The notes under the pieces were generated by a model, which did not search any database, had not been told where the DNA came from, and saw only the letters and a list, made by a program, of their open reading frames with translations. From the NCBI GenBank assembly GCA_018780035.1, contig JADMKE010000013.1, forward strand, positions 62,001-126,000: 64,000 nt of DNA, given 5' to 3'. The translations under genes and the position numbers were made by a program. The DNA comes from Candidatus Sericytochromatia bacterium (GTDB taxonomy: Bacteria > Cyanobacteriota > Sericytochromatia > UBA7694). Of the stretch, positions 26,690 through 35,738 are shown in pieces (position 1 is the first letter of the stretch; each line of letters begins with the position of its first letter).

Positions 26690-27954
26690 AAGACAATTTT
26701 CCGCCAGGCTTCTGCAGAAAAGGCCATCACGCCCGGTAAATCAGGGGGTTCTGCCTCTGCTTCAGCAGGTGACTGAATCAAGAGCACCTTTAAAACCAAT
26801 CCCTGTTCCCGCAGCATTTGCAAGAGGGCCTTGCGCTCGTCATCCCACCTTAAGAGAATCACCACCATGGCACTCAATTCAAAGATATGCGGTTGCACCG
26901 CACTTTTGAGCAATTCGGTTTGAAATTCTTGCACCCCCTGAATCGAAGCCAAAATTTCGAGCAGGTATTCCAAACGGGTGTGGGCATTGCCCGTGGGAAA
27001 ATGGTAAATCTCATGGCCCGCAGCAAAGATATCAATTAAAAATTCCTGGCGCGCAATCCATTCAGAGATACTGGCCACCAACGAAATTCCCGCTTCAAGC
27101 TCTGGATTGACACTGTCTGGTTCAGCAATCTGGGTATCGAGAATCACACCCAGGCGAATAAAATACTCCTCTTGGTATTCGCGCACCATCAATTTGCCGG
27201 TTTTGGCCAAGGCCGGCCAATAGATCTGACGCAGGGGATCACCCTCCATATATTGACGAATGCCCCGAAACTCCAGGGCCTCTCCCTGTTGCTGACTCAG
27301 CACCTGGCCACCGCTTTGGTATTTGCGCATCAGATCGAGCTGCAAATAGGTCAAAATGCGGTATTCGGGATAGACCAATTGTTGCCCATTTAAAGGCCAG
27401 GGGGTGCGCCAATAGAGAATATCAAAAGGGAAAGTAGAAATGACCACCAATTGGTGGCAGAGGTAGGTGCCGCGCCGGGCCAGCTCACCGCGAAATTTGA
27501 GCAAGACACGCTGACCGGGTTCGAGCAAATCCAGAGCGCTGAGACAGGGCAATACCAAGAGACGCTGTTGCGGGGTGCGCAAGACCAATTCAAAGCTGAG
27601 ATGGTAGAGATTGCGCTTGCCCTGATAACTCAGCCAAACCTGAATCTCAGCTTCGGCCCCCGAGATCACTGGGGCCCGAGAGACAGATTGGATGTCAAAG
27701 GCCCGGGGCCGGTGCCAGAAGCCTTCAAAGACCACCACCGTCCACAGAGCAGTCAAACAGACCATCAAGACATAGATCAAAATTTCAGTGCCGACCATGC
27801 CCAGCGAAATCGAAAGAATCATCAGCAAAAACAGGGCCTTGCCCGCAGGGGTCAGGTGGGTTTCATAGACCGATTGCAGCAGCGAAAAGGCATTTTTTTG
27901 CTGGTAGCTTTTGATCTGATTTAGCAGAGAACCCCAGAGCGATCTGCCCGACAT
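26686..27954 (-). CDS. DUF58 family membrane-anchored protein
   Basis: 422 residues. Two N-terminal membrane spans (ALFLLMILSISLGMVG and ILIYVLMVCLTALWTVVVF) lead into a beta domain. The DUF58 signature EFRGIRQYMEGDPLRQIYWPALAKTGKLMVREYQEEY follows in pieces, and a vWA-like C-terminal region contains GVILDT. DUF58 proteins are partners of MoxR ATPases. ATGA overlap to the transglutaminase gene and a 17-base gap after moxR make this one operon. Confidence 0.9.
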   Translation of the reverse strand: MSGRSLWGSLLNQIKSYQQKNAFSLLQSVYETHLTPAGKALFLLMILSISLGMVGTEILIYVLMVCLTALWTVVVFEGFWHRPRAFDIQSVSRAPVISGAEAEIQVWLSYQGKRNLYHLSFELVLRTPQQRLLVLPCLSALDLLEPGQRVLLKFRGELARRGTYLCHQLVVISTFPFDILYWRTPWPLNGQQLVYPEYRILTYLQLDLMRKYQSGGQVLSQQQGEALEFRGIRQYMEGDPLRQIYWPALAKTGKLMVREYQEEYFIRLGVILDTQIAEPDSVNPELEAGISLVASISEWIARQEFLIDIFAAGHEIYHFPTGNAHTRLEYLLEILASIQGVQEFQTELLKSAVQPHIFELSAMVVILLRWDDERKALLQMLREQGLVLKVLLIQSPAEAEAEPPDLPGVMAFSAEAWRKIVL

Positions 27955-27971
27955 GCTGAAGACTCCCTGTT

Positions 27972-28955
27972 TTAGCGCGGTACCGCGACTTGTTCAAGAC
28001 ATTCCAGAACCACATCGACTTTGCCCATCCCCTGATACCGGGCTTTGGCATCCAATTGCAAACGGTGGGCCAAAACAGCCGCCGCCAGGCTTTTGACATC
28101 TTCGGGCAAAACATAATCGCGCCCAGCGAGCAGGGCATGGGCTTTGACGGCCTGAAACAAAGACAAACCGGCACGTGGACTTGCACCCAACTGAATTGCC
28201 GCATGTTTACGCGTAGCATCCACCAATTTAATAATATAGGCCCCAATATCACGGTGAACAGCAACATTTTGCACTGTTTTCTGAAAATAACAAATCTCAG
28301 AAGGACTCAAAACAGGCGTCAATTGCTGCAGGGGCAAACTGTGTTCATGATCGTAGAGCATCGCCAATTCCTGCTCCAGGTCGGGGTAGCCCAGACGCAG
28401 ACAGAGCATAAAACGATCGAGCTGGGCTTCGGGCAAGGGGTAAGTACCTTGGTATTCGACCGGATTTTGGGTGGCGATCACCATAAACGGTGATTCCAGG
28501 GTATAGGCCTGACCGTCTACCGTGATCTGTTGCTCAGCCATCACCTCCAACAAACTGGACTGGGTGCGGGGAGAGGCGCGGTTAATTTCATCGGCCATCA
28601 AAATCTGGGTAAAAACCGGGCCCGATTTAAAGTGAAAGGCATGATCCACCGGATTGTAAATCGAAGCGCCAATCACGTCTGATGGCAAAAGATCGGGTGT
28701 AAACTGAATGCGCCGAAACTGGCAGCCCGTGGCCAAGGCAAAGGCTTTGGCCAAAGTTGTTTTGCCAATGCCCGGAATGTCTTCAAGCAGAACATGGCCC
28801 CCAGCGAGCAGGGCAATCAACATTTGATCCACCTGATCTGGTTTGCCCAGAATCACCCGGTTTAAAGCCGCACGCAGGGCCTGCAGCTTGGGATGAACCT
28901 CACTGAGAGCGTCTGGCAATACGGAGTCAGACGGATGGCTTGCTTGTTTTGGCAC
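27972..28955 (-). CDS. MoxR-family AAA ATPase
   Basis: 327 residues. Walker A PGIGKTT (61-67), the MADEINRASP Walker B, TQNPVEYQGTYPLPEAQLDRF sensor region and the GASPRAGLSL helix are those of MoxR chaperone-type ATPases (AAA_3). It probably remodels or activates protein complexes with its DUF58 and transglutaminase partners encoded just downstream. Its start overlaps the end of the peroxidase gene by 29 bases, so the peroxidase is likely transcribed with it. Confidence 0.93.
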   Translation of the reverse strand: MPKQASHPSDSVLPDALSEVHPKLQALRAALNRVILGKPDQVDQMLIALLAGGHVLLEDIPGIGKTTLAKAFALATGCQFRRIQFTPDLLPSDVIGASIYNPVDHAFHFKSGPVFTQILMADEINRASPRTQSSLLEVMAEQQITVDGQAYTLESPFMVIATQNPVEYQGTYPLPEAQLDRFMLCLRLGYPDLEQELAMLYDHEHSLPLQQLTPVLSPSEICYFQKTVQNVAVHRDIGAYIIKLVDATRKHAAIQLGASPRAGLSLFQAVKAHALLAGRDYVLPEDVKSLAAAVLAHRLQLDAKARYQGMGKVDVVLECLEQVAVPR

Positions 28956-30033
28956 TGGAAGGTGGCAATTCTGGTAATATTTTAGCTTCAGAGGGCAATT
29001 CTCCGGTCAAAGCAGACAGGAAAACAACAATGCTTTCAATTTCAGAGGGGTCCATACTCAATCCCAATTGGGTCTCGCCCATAATTTTGACCGCCTCTTT
29101 GAGTTCCCAGACTGCCCCGTCGTGAAAATAGGGATAGGTACGCGTGATATTGCGCAGCGAAGGCACCTTAAAGACAAATTTATCTTCTGCTTTTTTTGTC
29201 AGATCGTATTTGCCGCCATCTTTGCGGTTGGCATAGGGTTTGATGATGCCAAATTTCTGGGCCATCCCCCCGCCGACCGCCACGCCACTGTGGCAGGCGG
29301 TACAGCCTTTATTGATAAAGATCTCCAGGCCCTGCTTCTCTTCTGGCGTCAGTGCCTCAGCTTTGCCTTTTAAGAAATCGTCAAAGCGGGAAGGCGTGAC
29401 CAAGGTGCGTTCAAAGGCCGCAATCGCCTCAGCCATATTCTGGTAAGTCACTGGTTTTTCGCCCTCGGGAAAGGCTTTTTTGAAATGCACCTGATAGCCT
29501 TCAATACTGGCCAGTCGGGTCACGACATCCGCTTCATTGGGCATGGCCATTTCCACAGGGTTCAAAACGGGGCCTTTGGCCTGCTCGGTCAAATCTTTGG
29601 CACGCAGGTCCCAGAATTGGGCGGTGTGAAAGCCTGCATTTAAGACTGTCGGCGAATTGCGGGAACCTGTTTTAAAACCATGACCGAGTGAAACAGAACG
29701 GTTATCCACCCCGGCACTGGCCAAATTATGACAGCTATTGCAGCTAATTGCCCCACTTTTGGAAAGGCGTGGGTCGTGAAAAAGCTGTTTGCCCAATGCC
29801 ACTTTTTCGGGACTGTCGGTGAGGCCAGCCGGAGCGGGTATCCGCTCTGGCAAGGGGGCAAACAGCCCTTTGGCCTTGGTCCAGAGGGCTTTATCCTGGG
29901 CACTCATGCTTGCAGCAGAATCGGCTGCAGTACTGGCTTCAGAAGCTGTTTTTTCAGGTTTTTCGGCAGGCGCACAGGCCAAACCAAAACAGATCCAAAA
30001 ACCGAAGATCATTGACGCAGCAGCGCGTTTCAT
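28927..30033 (-). CDS. Diheme cytochrome c peroxidase / MauG-family lipoprotein
   Basis: 368 residues. A lipoprotein signal ends in GLAC with Cys20. Two heme-c motifs are CNSCH (98-102) and CTACH (244-248), typical of bacterial diheme peroxidases and MauG-like proteins. The segment between them keeps the family pattern (SLGHGFKTGSRNSPTVLN, FWDLRAKDL). It reduces peroxide, or performs a MauG-type oxidation, at the periplasmic side of a membrane. It heads the MoxR operon, an unusual neighbour. A cytochrome c maturation system must exist elsewhere in the genome. Confidence 0.93.
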   Translation of the reverse strand: MKRAAASMIFGFWICFGLACAPAEKPEKTASEASTAADSAASMSAQDKALWTKAKGLFAPLPERIPAPAGLTDSPEKVALGKQLFHDPRLSKSGAISCNSCHNLASAGVDNRSVSLGHGFKTGSRNSPTVLNAGFHTAQFWDLRAKDLTEQAKGPVLNPVEMAMPNEADVVTRLASIEGYQVHFKKAFPEGEKPVTYQNMAEAIAAFERTLVTPSRFDDFLKGKAEALTPEEKQGLEIFINKGCTACHSGVAVGGGMAQKFGIIKPYANRKDGGKYDLTKKAEDKFVFKVPSLRNITRTYPYFHDGAVWELKEAVKIMGETQLGLSMDPSEIESIVVFLSALTGELPSEAKILPELPPSSAKTSKPSV

Positions 30034-30160
30034 GGGAAGACACTCCTTGTTCAGGCTATGCCTACAGTTTAACAGGAATCAGGGCCGCTCGAAATTATGC
30101 ACAGCGGAAAAGCAATCGGGTTATACTTCAAAACATTGATAAATAAAGGACAGACATGCC

Positions 30161-31444
30161 ATGAGCCCAGATCTTCTGAAAGCCTTGCAAGAGCGAGGTA
30201 TGTTAGAGCAAATTTCAGATCCCGAAGGCATCAGCCAAGCCCTGGCGCAGGGCCCTGTCACTTTGTATATTGGCTTTGACCCCACCGCCACCAGCCTGCA
30301 TATCGGCAATTTACTGCCGATTATGCTCTTGGCCCATTTTCAACGAGCAGGCCACCGCCCGATCTGTCTGGTCGGAGGCGCCACTGGTATGATTGGCGAT
30401 CCCAGCGGGCGCAGCAGTGAGCGCGTACTGTTGACCAACGATAAAGTGGATGAAAACGTCAACAAAATCCGCACCCAACTCGGGCGTTTTCTGCGTTTTG
30501 AGGGCCCGCAAGCGGCCCTCATGACCAATAATCACGACTGGATCGCCCCCCTGAGTTATATCGACTGGCTGCGTGATGTCGGCAAACATTTTAGCGTCAA
30601 TTATATGATCGCCAAAGAGTCGGTCCGCCGCCGCCTCGAAGACCGCGACCAGGGCATTTCTTATACTGAATTCAGCTATATGTTGCTGCAGTCTTATGAC
30701 TTTTTGCATCTCTTTCGCACAGAGAATTGCAAAATTCAGGCCGGGGGCAACGATCAATGGGGCAATATCACGGCAGGGATTGATCTCGTGCGCAAGGTGA
30801 CAGGGCAAACTGCTTACGGCCTCACCATCCCACTTTTGACCACCGCCAGCGGGGAAAAATTTGGCAAATCTGCAGGCAACGCTGTCTGGCTTGATGCTGA
30901 GATGACCTCCCCTTACCAGTTTTACCAATACTGGATTCAGGCCGATGATCGCGATGTCGAACGTTACCTGCGCATTTTCAGCTTTTTGGAATTGGACGAA
31001 ATAGCAGCGATCTGCTCAGAACATGCCGAGAAGCCCGAATTGCGCTTGGCCCAAAAGCGGCTGGCATCAGAAGTGACCACAATTGTGCATGGTGCCGAAG
31101 CGGTTGAGAAAGTCCTGCAAGCCACCGAAGTGCTCTTTGGCCGGGAAATCAATGGCCTCTGCGATGCCGATTTACTCGCAATTTTTGCCGATGTACCCTC
31201 AACCCAATTGGAACGCAGCCGCCTCGGTGGAGATTTGACACTGACCCAACTGCTGCGGGAAACAGGTCTGAGCACTTCCAATGGTGAAGCTCGCCGCCTG
31301 ATACAAGCGGGGGGGGTCTATCTCAACAACCGCAAATGCAGCGATCCACAAATGCTGATTGATGCCAATAGTCTGGCCTCTGAGACCACCTTGGTTTTGC
31401 GCAGTGGCAAAAAAAATTATCATCTGGCCCGATTTCAAGCCTAA
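30161..31444 (+). CDS. tyrS: Tyrosyl-tRNA synthetase
   Basis: 427 residues. The class I motifs are HIGN (47-50) and KFGKS (about 233-237, for KMSKS). YIGFDPTATSLHIGN and the SYMLLQSYDFLHLF helix belong to the bacterial TyrRS group that uses tyrosine. A C-terminal S4 RNA-binding domain (EARRLIQAGGVYLNNRK) completes the enzyme. A ggtataatgg promoter-like sequence follows the gene, so the kinase gene probably has its own promoter. AAAGGA lies 11 bases before the start. Confidence 0.97.
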   Translation: MSPDLLKALQERGMLEQISDPEGISQALAQGPVTLYIGFDPTATSLHIGNLLPIMLLAHFQRAGHRPICLVGGATGMIGDPSGRSSERVLLTNDKVDENVNKIRTQLGRFLRFEGPQAALMTNNHDWIAPLSYIDWLRDVGKHFSVNYMIAKESVRRRLEDRDQGISYTEFSYMLLQSYDFLHLFRTENCKIQAGGNDQWGNITAGIDLVRKVTGQTAYGLTIPLLTTASGEKFGKSAGNAVWLDAEMTSPYQFYQYWIQADDRDVERYLRIFSFLELDEIAAICSEHAEKPELRLAQKRLASEVTTIVHGAEAVEKVLQATEVLFGREINGLCDADLLAIFADVPSTQLERSRLGGDLTLTQLLRETGLSTSNGEARRLIQAGGVYLNNRKCSDPQMLIDANSLASETTLVLRSGKKNYHLARFQA

Positions 31445-31502
31445 AGCAACTCACTCTGATCAGAAGGTATAATGGCGACCAGTAATCTGTTAAAATGTTA
31501 GT

Positions 31503-31543
31503 TTGACACGTCTGATTGACACCTTTATTCGAGTTTATTCGAG
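31503..31543 (+). promoter_or_regulatory. Promoter region of the kinase gene with duplicated elements
   Basis: TTGACA occurs twice (31503-31508, 31516-31521), and tttattcgag is repeated in tandem at 31524-31533 and 31534-31543. A TATAAT at 31468-31473 upstream is another candidate -10. Spacings are not ideal, so I cannot choose one start point. Confidence 0.4.
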
Positions 31544-31577
31544 ATATTTGCACAGAAGGGCTGCCCGTAGCTGAATC

Positions 31578-33176
31578 ATGTCCGCACAAAAAAAATACTG
31601 CCTGGAGTGCTTTGCAATTATTGATGCAGAGCTTGAAACCTGCTCGCAGTGTGGTTATGTTCAGCCCACAGAGTACAACCCCCTCTATTTGAAGCCCCCG
31701 TTTCGGCTCAATCGCCAATATGTGATTGGCAAGGTGCTCGGACACGGTGGTTTTGGCATTACCTATCTCGGTTTTGATCGCCATCTCAATACCCGTGTTG
31801 CCATCAAAGAGTATTTTCCGGCCGAATTTGCCAGCCGGGCCCCCGATGGCCAGCAGGTCATTCCCTACAGTGGCGACAAAAGTGAATTGTTTAAATTGGG
31901 CCGAGACAAATTTATCGCAGAGGCCCGCCTGCTGGCTTCGCTACGCAGCCCACATATCGTACGCATTCGCCATTTCTTTGAAGAGTGCAATACCGCTTAT
32001 TTTATTATGGAATACCTCGAAGGTAACACCCTGAGCCAGCATGTGGCCAATCAGGGCGGGCGAATCAAACCCGAAAAAATCAAAGGCCTGCTGCTGCCCC
32101 TCTTGGAGGCACTCGAAGAGGTCCATGCCAAGAACTCCTTCCACCGCGATATCAAACCCGACAATGTCTATGTCACCAGCAAAGGCCAACCCATTTTGCT
32201 CGACTTTGGCGCGGCCCGTCAGCAAATGTCGGGGGCAACCACCAATTTATTGGCCTTTTTAACCCCAGGTTTTGCCCCGGCTGAACAGTATTCCACCAAT
32301 GGCATTCAGGGGCCTTGGACAGATATCTATGCCTTGGCCGCCACCATGTATTATGCTCTGACGGGAAATATCCCGCCGGTTCCCCATGACCGCATGATGG
32401 GCGACCAGGAATTGATCCGTCCTTCAGCTCTGGGTGTGAAGATCAGCCCCAAAGACGAAGAATGGTTGATTCAGGGTTTGGCCCTCAAATGGAGCCAACG
32501 TCCCGAAAATATCACCCAATGGCGCAAACTGATCGAAGCAGCTGATAACACAGCGGCCCCCATGAATAATTTTAAGCGTTCAGAAGAAGAAAACTTCATG
32601 CGGATCGCCATTTTGCCGCGTTTGGTTTCGCGCTTTTTAACCCCCACAGCAGAAGCCGAGATCCATGAATCAGCTGGATTTATGGAGATCTCGCGCGAAC
32701 GGGTCGAAACCCTGATCGAAGAAGCTCTGATGATGACAGGCTCGACCCGACGCGACCCAGATGCAGAAAAGCGCAAGGAACAAGAGCGCCGCAAACAATT
32801 GGAAGAAGACTTAAAGCGGCGCCAAGCCCGTGATGCCGCAGATGAGGCTCACCGGCAGGAGCAAAGGCTAAAACAAGAAGCCGAAAAAAAACGGCAAGAC
32901 GAAGAAGAGCTACAGCGCAAACAAGATGAGGAAAAAAGGACCACGGAACGGGCTCAGCAAGAGACGGCAAGACGAGAAGAGGCCCTGAGGCAATCACAAA
33001 AACAGCCCCCCCCCCCGTCAAAGAGCCCATGGCCGAAGCCCCAAAACCGGAAACACCCGGCAAAGGCAGACCCCACAAGCCACCACCGGCCACGCCGCCC
33101 CCTGCCGCTCCTCCTCCTACAGCCGACATCCCCCCTGCGGCAAAGATCAAAGCAGCCCCACGTTTTACCAACTTGA
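31578..33176 (+). CDS. Ser/Thr protein kinase with zinc ribbon, frameshifted at a poly-C tract
   Basis: A zinc ribbon (Cys8, Cys11, Cys22, Cys25) opens the protein. A complete Hanks-type kinase follows: GHGGFG loop (55-60), Lys77, HRDIKPDN (189-196) and DFG (209-211), all intact. A Glu/Arg/Gln-rich coiled coil then runs to residue about 476. There the frame passes through 11 consecutive C and continues for about 50 residues of out-of-frame sequence (rich in Arg, His and Pro) to the stop at 33176. The other frame carries the FGE-sulfatase-like domain. One extra C would join both into a 751-residue kinase-FGE protein, as known in Cyanobacteria. Confidence 0.85.
   Translation: MSAQKKYCLECFAIIDAELETCSQCGYVQPTEYNPLYLKPPFRLNRQYVIGKVLGHGGFGITYLGFDRHLNTRVAIKEYFPAEFASRAPDGQQVIPYSGDKSELFKLGRDKFIAEARLLASLRSPHIVRIRHFFEECNTAYFIMEYLEGNTLSQHVANQGGRIKPEKIKGLLLPLLEALEEVHAKNSFHRDIKPDNVYVTSKGQPILLDFGAARQQMSGATTNLLAFLTPGFAPAEQYSTNGIQGPWTDIYALAATMYYALTGNIPPVPHDRMMGDQELIRPSALGVKISPKDEEWLIQGLALKWSQRPENITQWRKLIEAADNTAAPMNNFKRSEEENFMRIAILPRLVSRFLTPTAEAEIHESAGFMEISRERVETLIEEALMMTGSTRRDPDAEKRKEQERRKQLEEDLKRRQARDAADEAHRQEQRLKQEAEKKRQDEEELQRKQDEEKRTTERAQQETARREEALRQSQKQPPPPSKSPWPKPQNRKHPAKADPTSHHRPRRPLPLLLLQPTSPLRQRSKQPHVLPT
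33006..33016 (+). repeat. Homopolymer of 11 C at the kinase/FGE junction
   Basis: Eleven C in a row lie where the kinase frame and the FGE-domain frame should join. Twelve (or nine) would keep the frame open. The tract can slip in replication or transcription, or be miscounted in sequencing. Confidence 0.9.
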
Positions 33177-33832
33177 TGGGCATGGACTTTGTCTTGGTTG
33201 AACCCGAAATGCAGGCTTTTCAAATGGGCAAAGCGGATAATCATTACAACGTCATTTTGAGTCGCGCCTATTATTTGCAGACCACTCCCATTACCCAGGG
33301 CCAGTGGCGCATGGTTATGGGCATCAACCCCTCTCGCTTTCAAGGTGACGAATGGCGCCCGGTTGAACAGGTCAGTTGGGATGATTGCCAAATCTTTATT
33401 CAGCGCCTGAATTCACTCAAAGAGGGCAATTACCGCCTGCCTACCGAAGCCGAATGGGAATATGCCTGCCGCTGGGGACAAAGAACAGCTTATGGCTTTG
33501 GTGATACCGAAGAGGAATTGCTTGAAAATGGCTGGTTTGACCGCAATTCCGAAGGCGGCACCCATCCTGTTGGCTTAAAAAAGCCGAATAAATGGGGTCT
33601 GTACGATATGCATGGCAATGTCTGGGAATGGACCCAGGATCGTTTTTCGGCCTTTCCCACAGGCACATTTACCGATCCCAAAGGCTCAGACAGTGGGGCC
33701 TCACGTGTCATGCGTGGAGGCAGTTGGAATCTGGGTGCCAGCTATTGCCGGGCCGAAAGCCGCAATTATGAGATTCCCAGCTACCGCTTTCAGAATTTGG
33801 GCTTTCGGCTTTTGCTTGAAGTCAAAATTTAA
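33017..33832 (+). CDS. FGE-sulfatase-like domain, second part of the split kinase
   Basis: The frame continues from the poly-C tract as a Pro/Ala-rich linker, then a formylglycine-generating-enzyme-like (SUMF1) domain. Key segments are FTNLMGMDFVLVEPE, TQGQWRMVMG, LPTEAEWEYACRWG, LYDMHGNVWEW, SRVMRGGSWNLG and FRLLLEV. An ATG at 33029 has no good ribosome site, so independent translation is doubtful. Domains of this class attached to kinases often act as substrate or C-type-lectin-like binding modules, not true formylglycine enzymes. The stop overlaps that of the transporter on the other strand. Confidence 0.8.
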   Translation, partial: VKEPMAEAPKPETPGKGRPHKPPPATPPPAAPPPTADIPPAAKIKAAPRFTNLMGMDFVLVEPEMQAFQMGKADNHYNVILSRAYYLQTTPITQGQWRMVMGINPSRFQGDEWRPVEQVSWDDCQIFIQRLNSLKEGNYRLPTEAEWEYACRWGQRTAYGFGDTEEELLENGWFDRNSEGGTHPVGLKKPNKWGLYDMHGNVWEWTQDRFSAFPTGTFTDPKGSDSGASRVMRGGSWNLGASYCRAESRNYEIPSYRFQNLGFRLLLEVKI

Positions 33833-34764
33833 ACAGAAGCGCCAAACGGCACGTCTTCAGCAGGTTCAAAATGCAGGGGACGGCTGCGCCAAAACGAAGC
33901 CAAAGCCAAGCCTGAGATCAGGTGCCAAACACCCCACCAGGCACAAATCAGCGCCATGCCCCCCAAGCCATTAAAAAAATTAAAGACCAGTATCAGGCCA
34001 AAGCCTGCGTTTTGAATACCCACTTCGATTGAGACGGCACGGGCATCATAGGGAGTGAGTTTGAGACCTCGGGCGGTAAAATAGCCCATCGCCAATGCCA
34101 AGGCGTTGGTAATCGCCACGATCCAAGCAGCCATACCAATAAATTGGATAAAATAGCTCAAATTTTTGCTCAGAGCCAGGCCAATAAAGATCACCAGAAA
34201 AATCAGAGAGAAGATCTGAAAGGGCTTTTTGAGTTGTTGAGCCCGCTTGGGCAATTTCACATGGACGACCATGCCCAAAACCAGTGGCAAAATCAAAATC
34301 TGCAAAACCGTGATAAAGATATCGGCAGGATCCATGGCTATGCTTTTGAGCAAGGCCGCTGTGGCAGGGTTCATCTGCCCCCAAAAACTGAGATTGAGGG
34401 GAGTCATCAGGATCGACACCGCGGTTGAGATCGAAGACATGGTCACAGAAAGCGCCACATTGCCGCCCCCAAAATGGGTCAGAAAATTGGAAAAATTCCC
34501 GCCTGGGCAAGCGGCCACCAGAATTAAACCCAGGGCAATGCTCGGCTGGGGCTTAAACAGAAGGGTCAAGCAAAAAGCCAGGGCAGGCAAAAGTAAAAAT
34601 TGACAGGCCAGACCAATCACCGGCGCGCGGGGCGAGCGCAAAACACGGCGAAAATCATCGGGGTGCATATCCAAGGCCACACCAAACATGATCACGGCAA
34701 TGGCAATATTTAAGATTTGCAGACTTTGGGGACTGAAATTCAAGCGAACCAGATCGATCTCCAT
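33829..34764 (-). CDS. SBF/bile-acid:sodium symporter-family membrane transporter
   Basis: 311 residues from an ATG with GAGG close before it; a longer frame to 34854 is less likely. Nine or ten hydrophobic spans are seen, including IAIAVIMFGVALDM, FLLLPALAFCLTLLF and GLILVAACPGG. The ACPGGNFSNFLTHFGGGNVALS segment is the sodium-site crossover helix of the ASBT/SBF family. It probably carries an organic anion with Na+. Its stop shares TTAA with the converging FGE-like gene. An oxygenase gene lies upstream. Confidence 0.9.
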   Translation of the reverse strand: MEIDLVRLNFSPQSLQILNIAIAVIMFGVALDMHPDDFRRVLRSPRAPVIGLACQFLLLPALAFCLTLLFKPQPSIALGLILVAACPGGNFSNFLTHFGGGNVALSVTMSSISTAVSILMTPLNLSFWGQMNPATAALLKSIAMDPADIFITVLQILILPLVLGMVVHVKLPKRAQQLKKPFQIFSLIFLVIFIGLALSKNLSYFIQFIGMAAWIVAITNALALAMGYFTARGLKLTPYDARAVSIEVGIQNAGFGLILVFNFFNGLGGMALICAWWGVWHLISGLALASFWRSRPLHFEPAEDVPFGASV

Positions 34765-34817
34765 CGGGGCCTCACTGCAAAAGATTTGTTTTAGCATACC
34801 ACGGGGGTTGCTCGGGT

Positions 34818-35579
34818 TTAACGTCGCAAGACCTTTTGCAATTGGTGCTTCCATTCACAGAGACAAGAACCAGCCACATGCCCACAGGGCAGCAGGTAAT
34901 ATCGGGATTGTTTTTGAATATTCTTTTTAATCAAGGGCCAGTCTTGCCATTGCTCCGAACCAAAGGTCAAACTGACCAAAACGCGCAGGGTATCTGTAGG
35001 GCCATAAGGCTGAGTGCTGTGTAAAAAACCCGTGCCAAAGATCAGGGCCTGATGCGGGCGATAGTGATAGGTTTGGATCTGTCCAGCGCTGTCTTCGTAG
35101 AGCAGGTGGCCCATTTGGGGCGTTAATTCAAACAGCGGGACAATCAAGGTAAAGGCTGCAGCCCCGAGATGATAATCGTAATGCCAAAGGGGCTGAGGGG
35201 CCTGTTTGCCGACCACAAAAAAGCCGCCATACATACACAGCGAACGCGGAGGAACTGTCTTTTCGGCAAAGTGTTGGGCCAAATTAAGTTGTTTGTACAG
35301 CTCCCAAAACAATGACAGGGTCAGGGCCGTATTCGCCGAGAGCCAGAGCAGAGGATAGTCCTCATACGAAAAAAGATAATAGGGGCTCTCACGCCTGGCA
35401 ATCGGCTGCCGAAGCAAACGCCCGCCCTGAAAGAGCGAAGTCTGTTCGGGGGCATTTAAATAGGCGCTCAGATCCTGGAAAAAACTCTGGCGCAGGGGTT
35501 CCAGCCAGCGTGGGTCAAAATCCAGTGTAAAGGCATTGGGAGCAAAAGGGAGTGGTTTGAGAGCGCGCGAATGTGACAT
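34818..35579 (-). CDS. Putative 2OG-Fe(II) oxygenase
   Basis: 253 residues. The cupin-type core shows His133-x-Asp135 in LWHYDYHLG, distal His187 in GTGFLHSTQPYG and Arg199 in TLRVLVSLTFG, spaced as in 2-oxoglutarate/Fe(II) oxygenases. It shows no close similarity to the three paralogs at the window start. A Cys/His-rich C-terminus (LLPCGHVAGSCLCEWKH) may bind a metal. It lies 53 bases before the transporter gene on the same strand, suggesting a joint small-molecule function. The substrate is unknown. Confidence 0.6.
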   Translation of the reverse strand: MSHSRALKPLPFAPNAFTLDFDPRWLEPLRQSFFQDLSAYLNAPEQTSLFQGGRLLRQPIARRESPYYLFSYEDYPLLWLSANTALTLSLFWELYKQLNLAQHFAEKTVPPRSLCMYGGFFVVGKQAPQPLWHYDYHLGAAAFTLIVPLFELTPQMGHLLYEDSAGQIQTYHYRPHQALIFGTGFLHSTQPYGPTDTLRVLVSLTFGSEQWQDWPLIKKNIQKQSRYYLLPCGHVAGSCLCEWKHQLQKVLRR

Positions 35580-35596
35580 GATACTGGATTTTAACA

Positions 35597-35671
35597 GGTG
35601 TTAGGTTCTAGAAGTTAGGTTCTCAGCGAAGCAGCTGTTCCCGAACACCAGACACCTTCCCCCCTAACACC
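35597..35671. promoter_or_regulatory. Direct and inverted repeats upstream of gap
   Basis: A direct repeat of gttaggttct (35600-35609 and 35614-35623) and a 9-bp inverted repeat ggtgttagg / cctaacacc (35597-35605 with 35663-35671) lie between the oxygenase gene and gap. Direct-repeat operators upstream of glycolytic genes are known in other bacteria (CggR), but no such regulator is visible here. Confidence 0.35.
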
Positions 35672-35738
35672 GACCCCTCGTGCTATCCTGAAGCAGAAGT
35701 TTATTCACGCAGTTTATTTATAAGGAGAGTATAAATTT

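Noticed and set aside
33029-33832. FGE-like frame as an independent gene
   Set aside because: The ATG at 33029 has no ribosome site and the coding signal starts before it, directly at the poly-C tract. A split fusion explains the data better.
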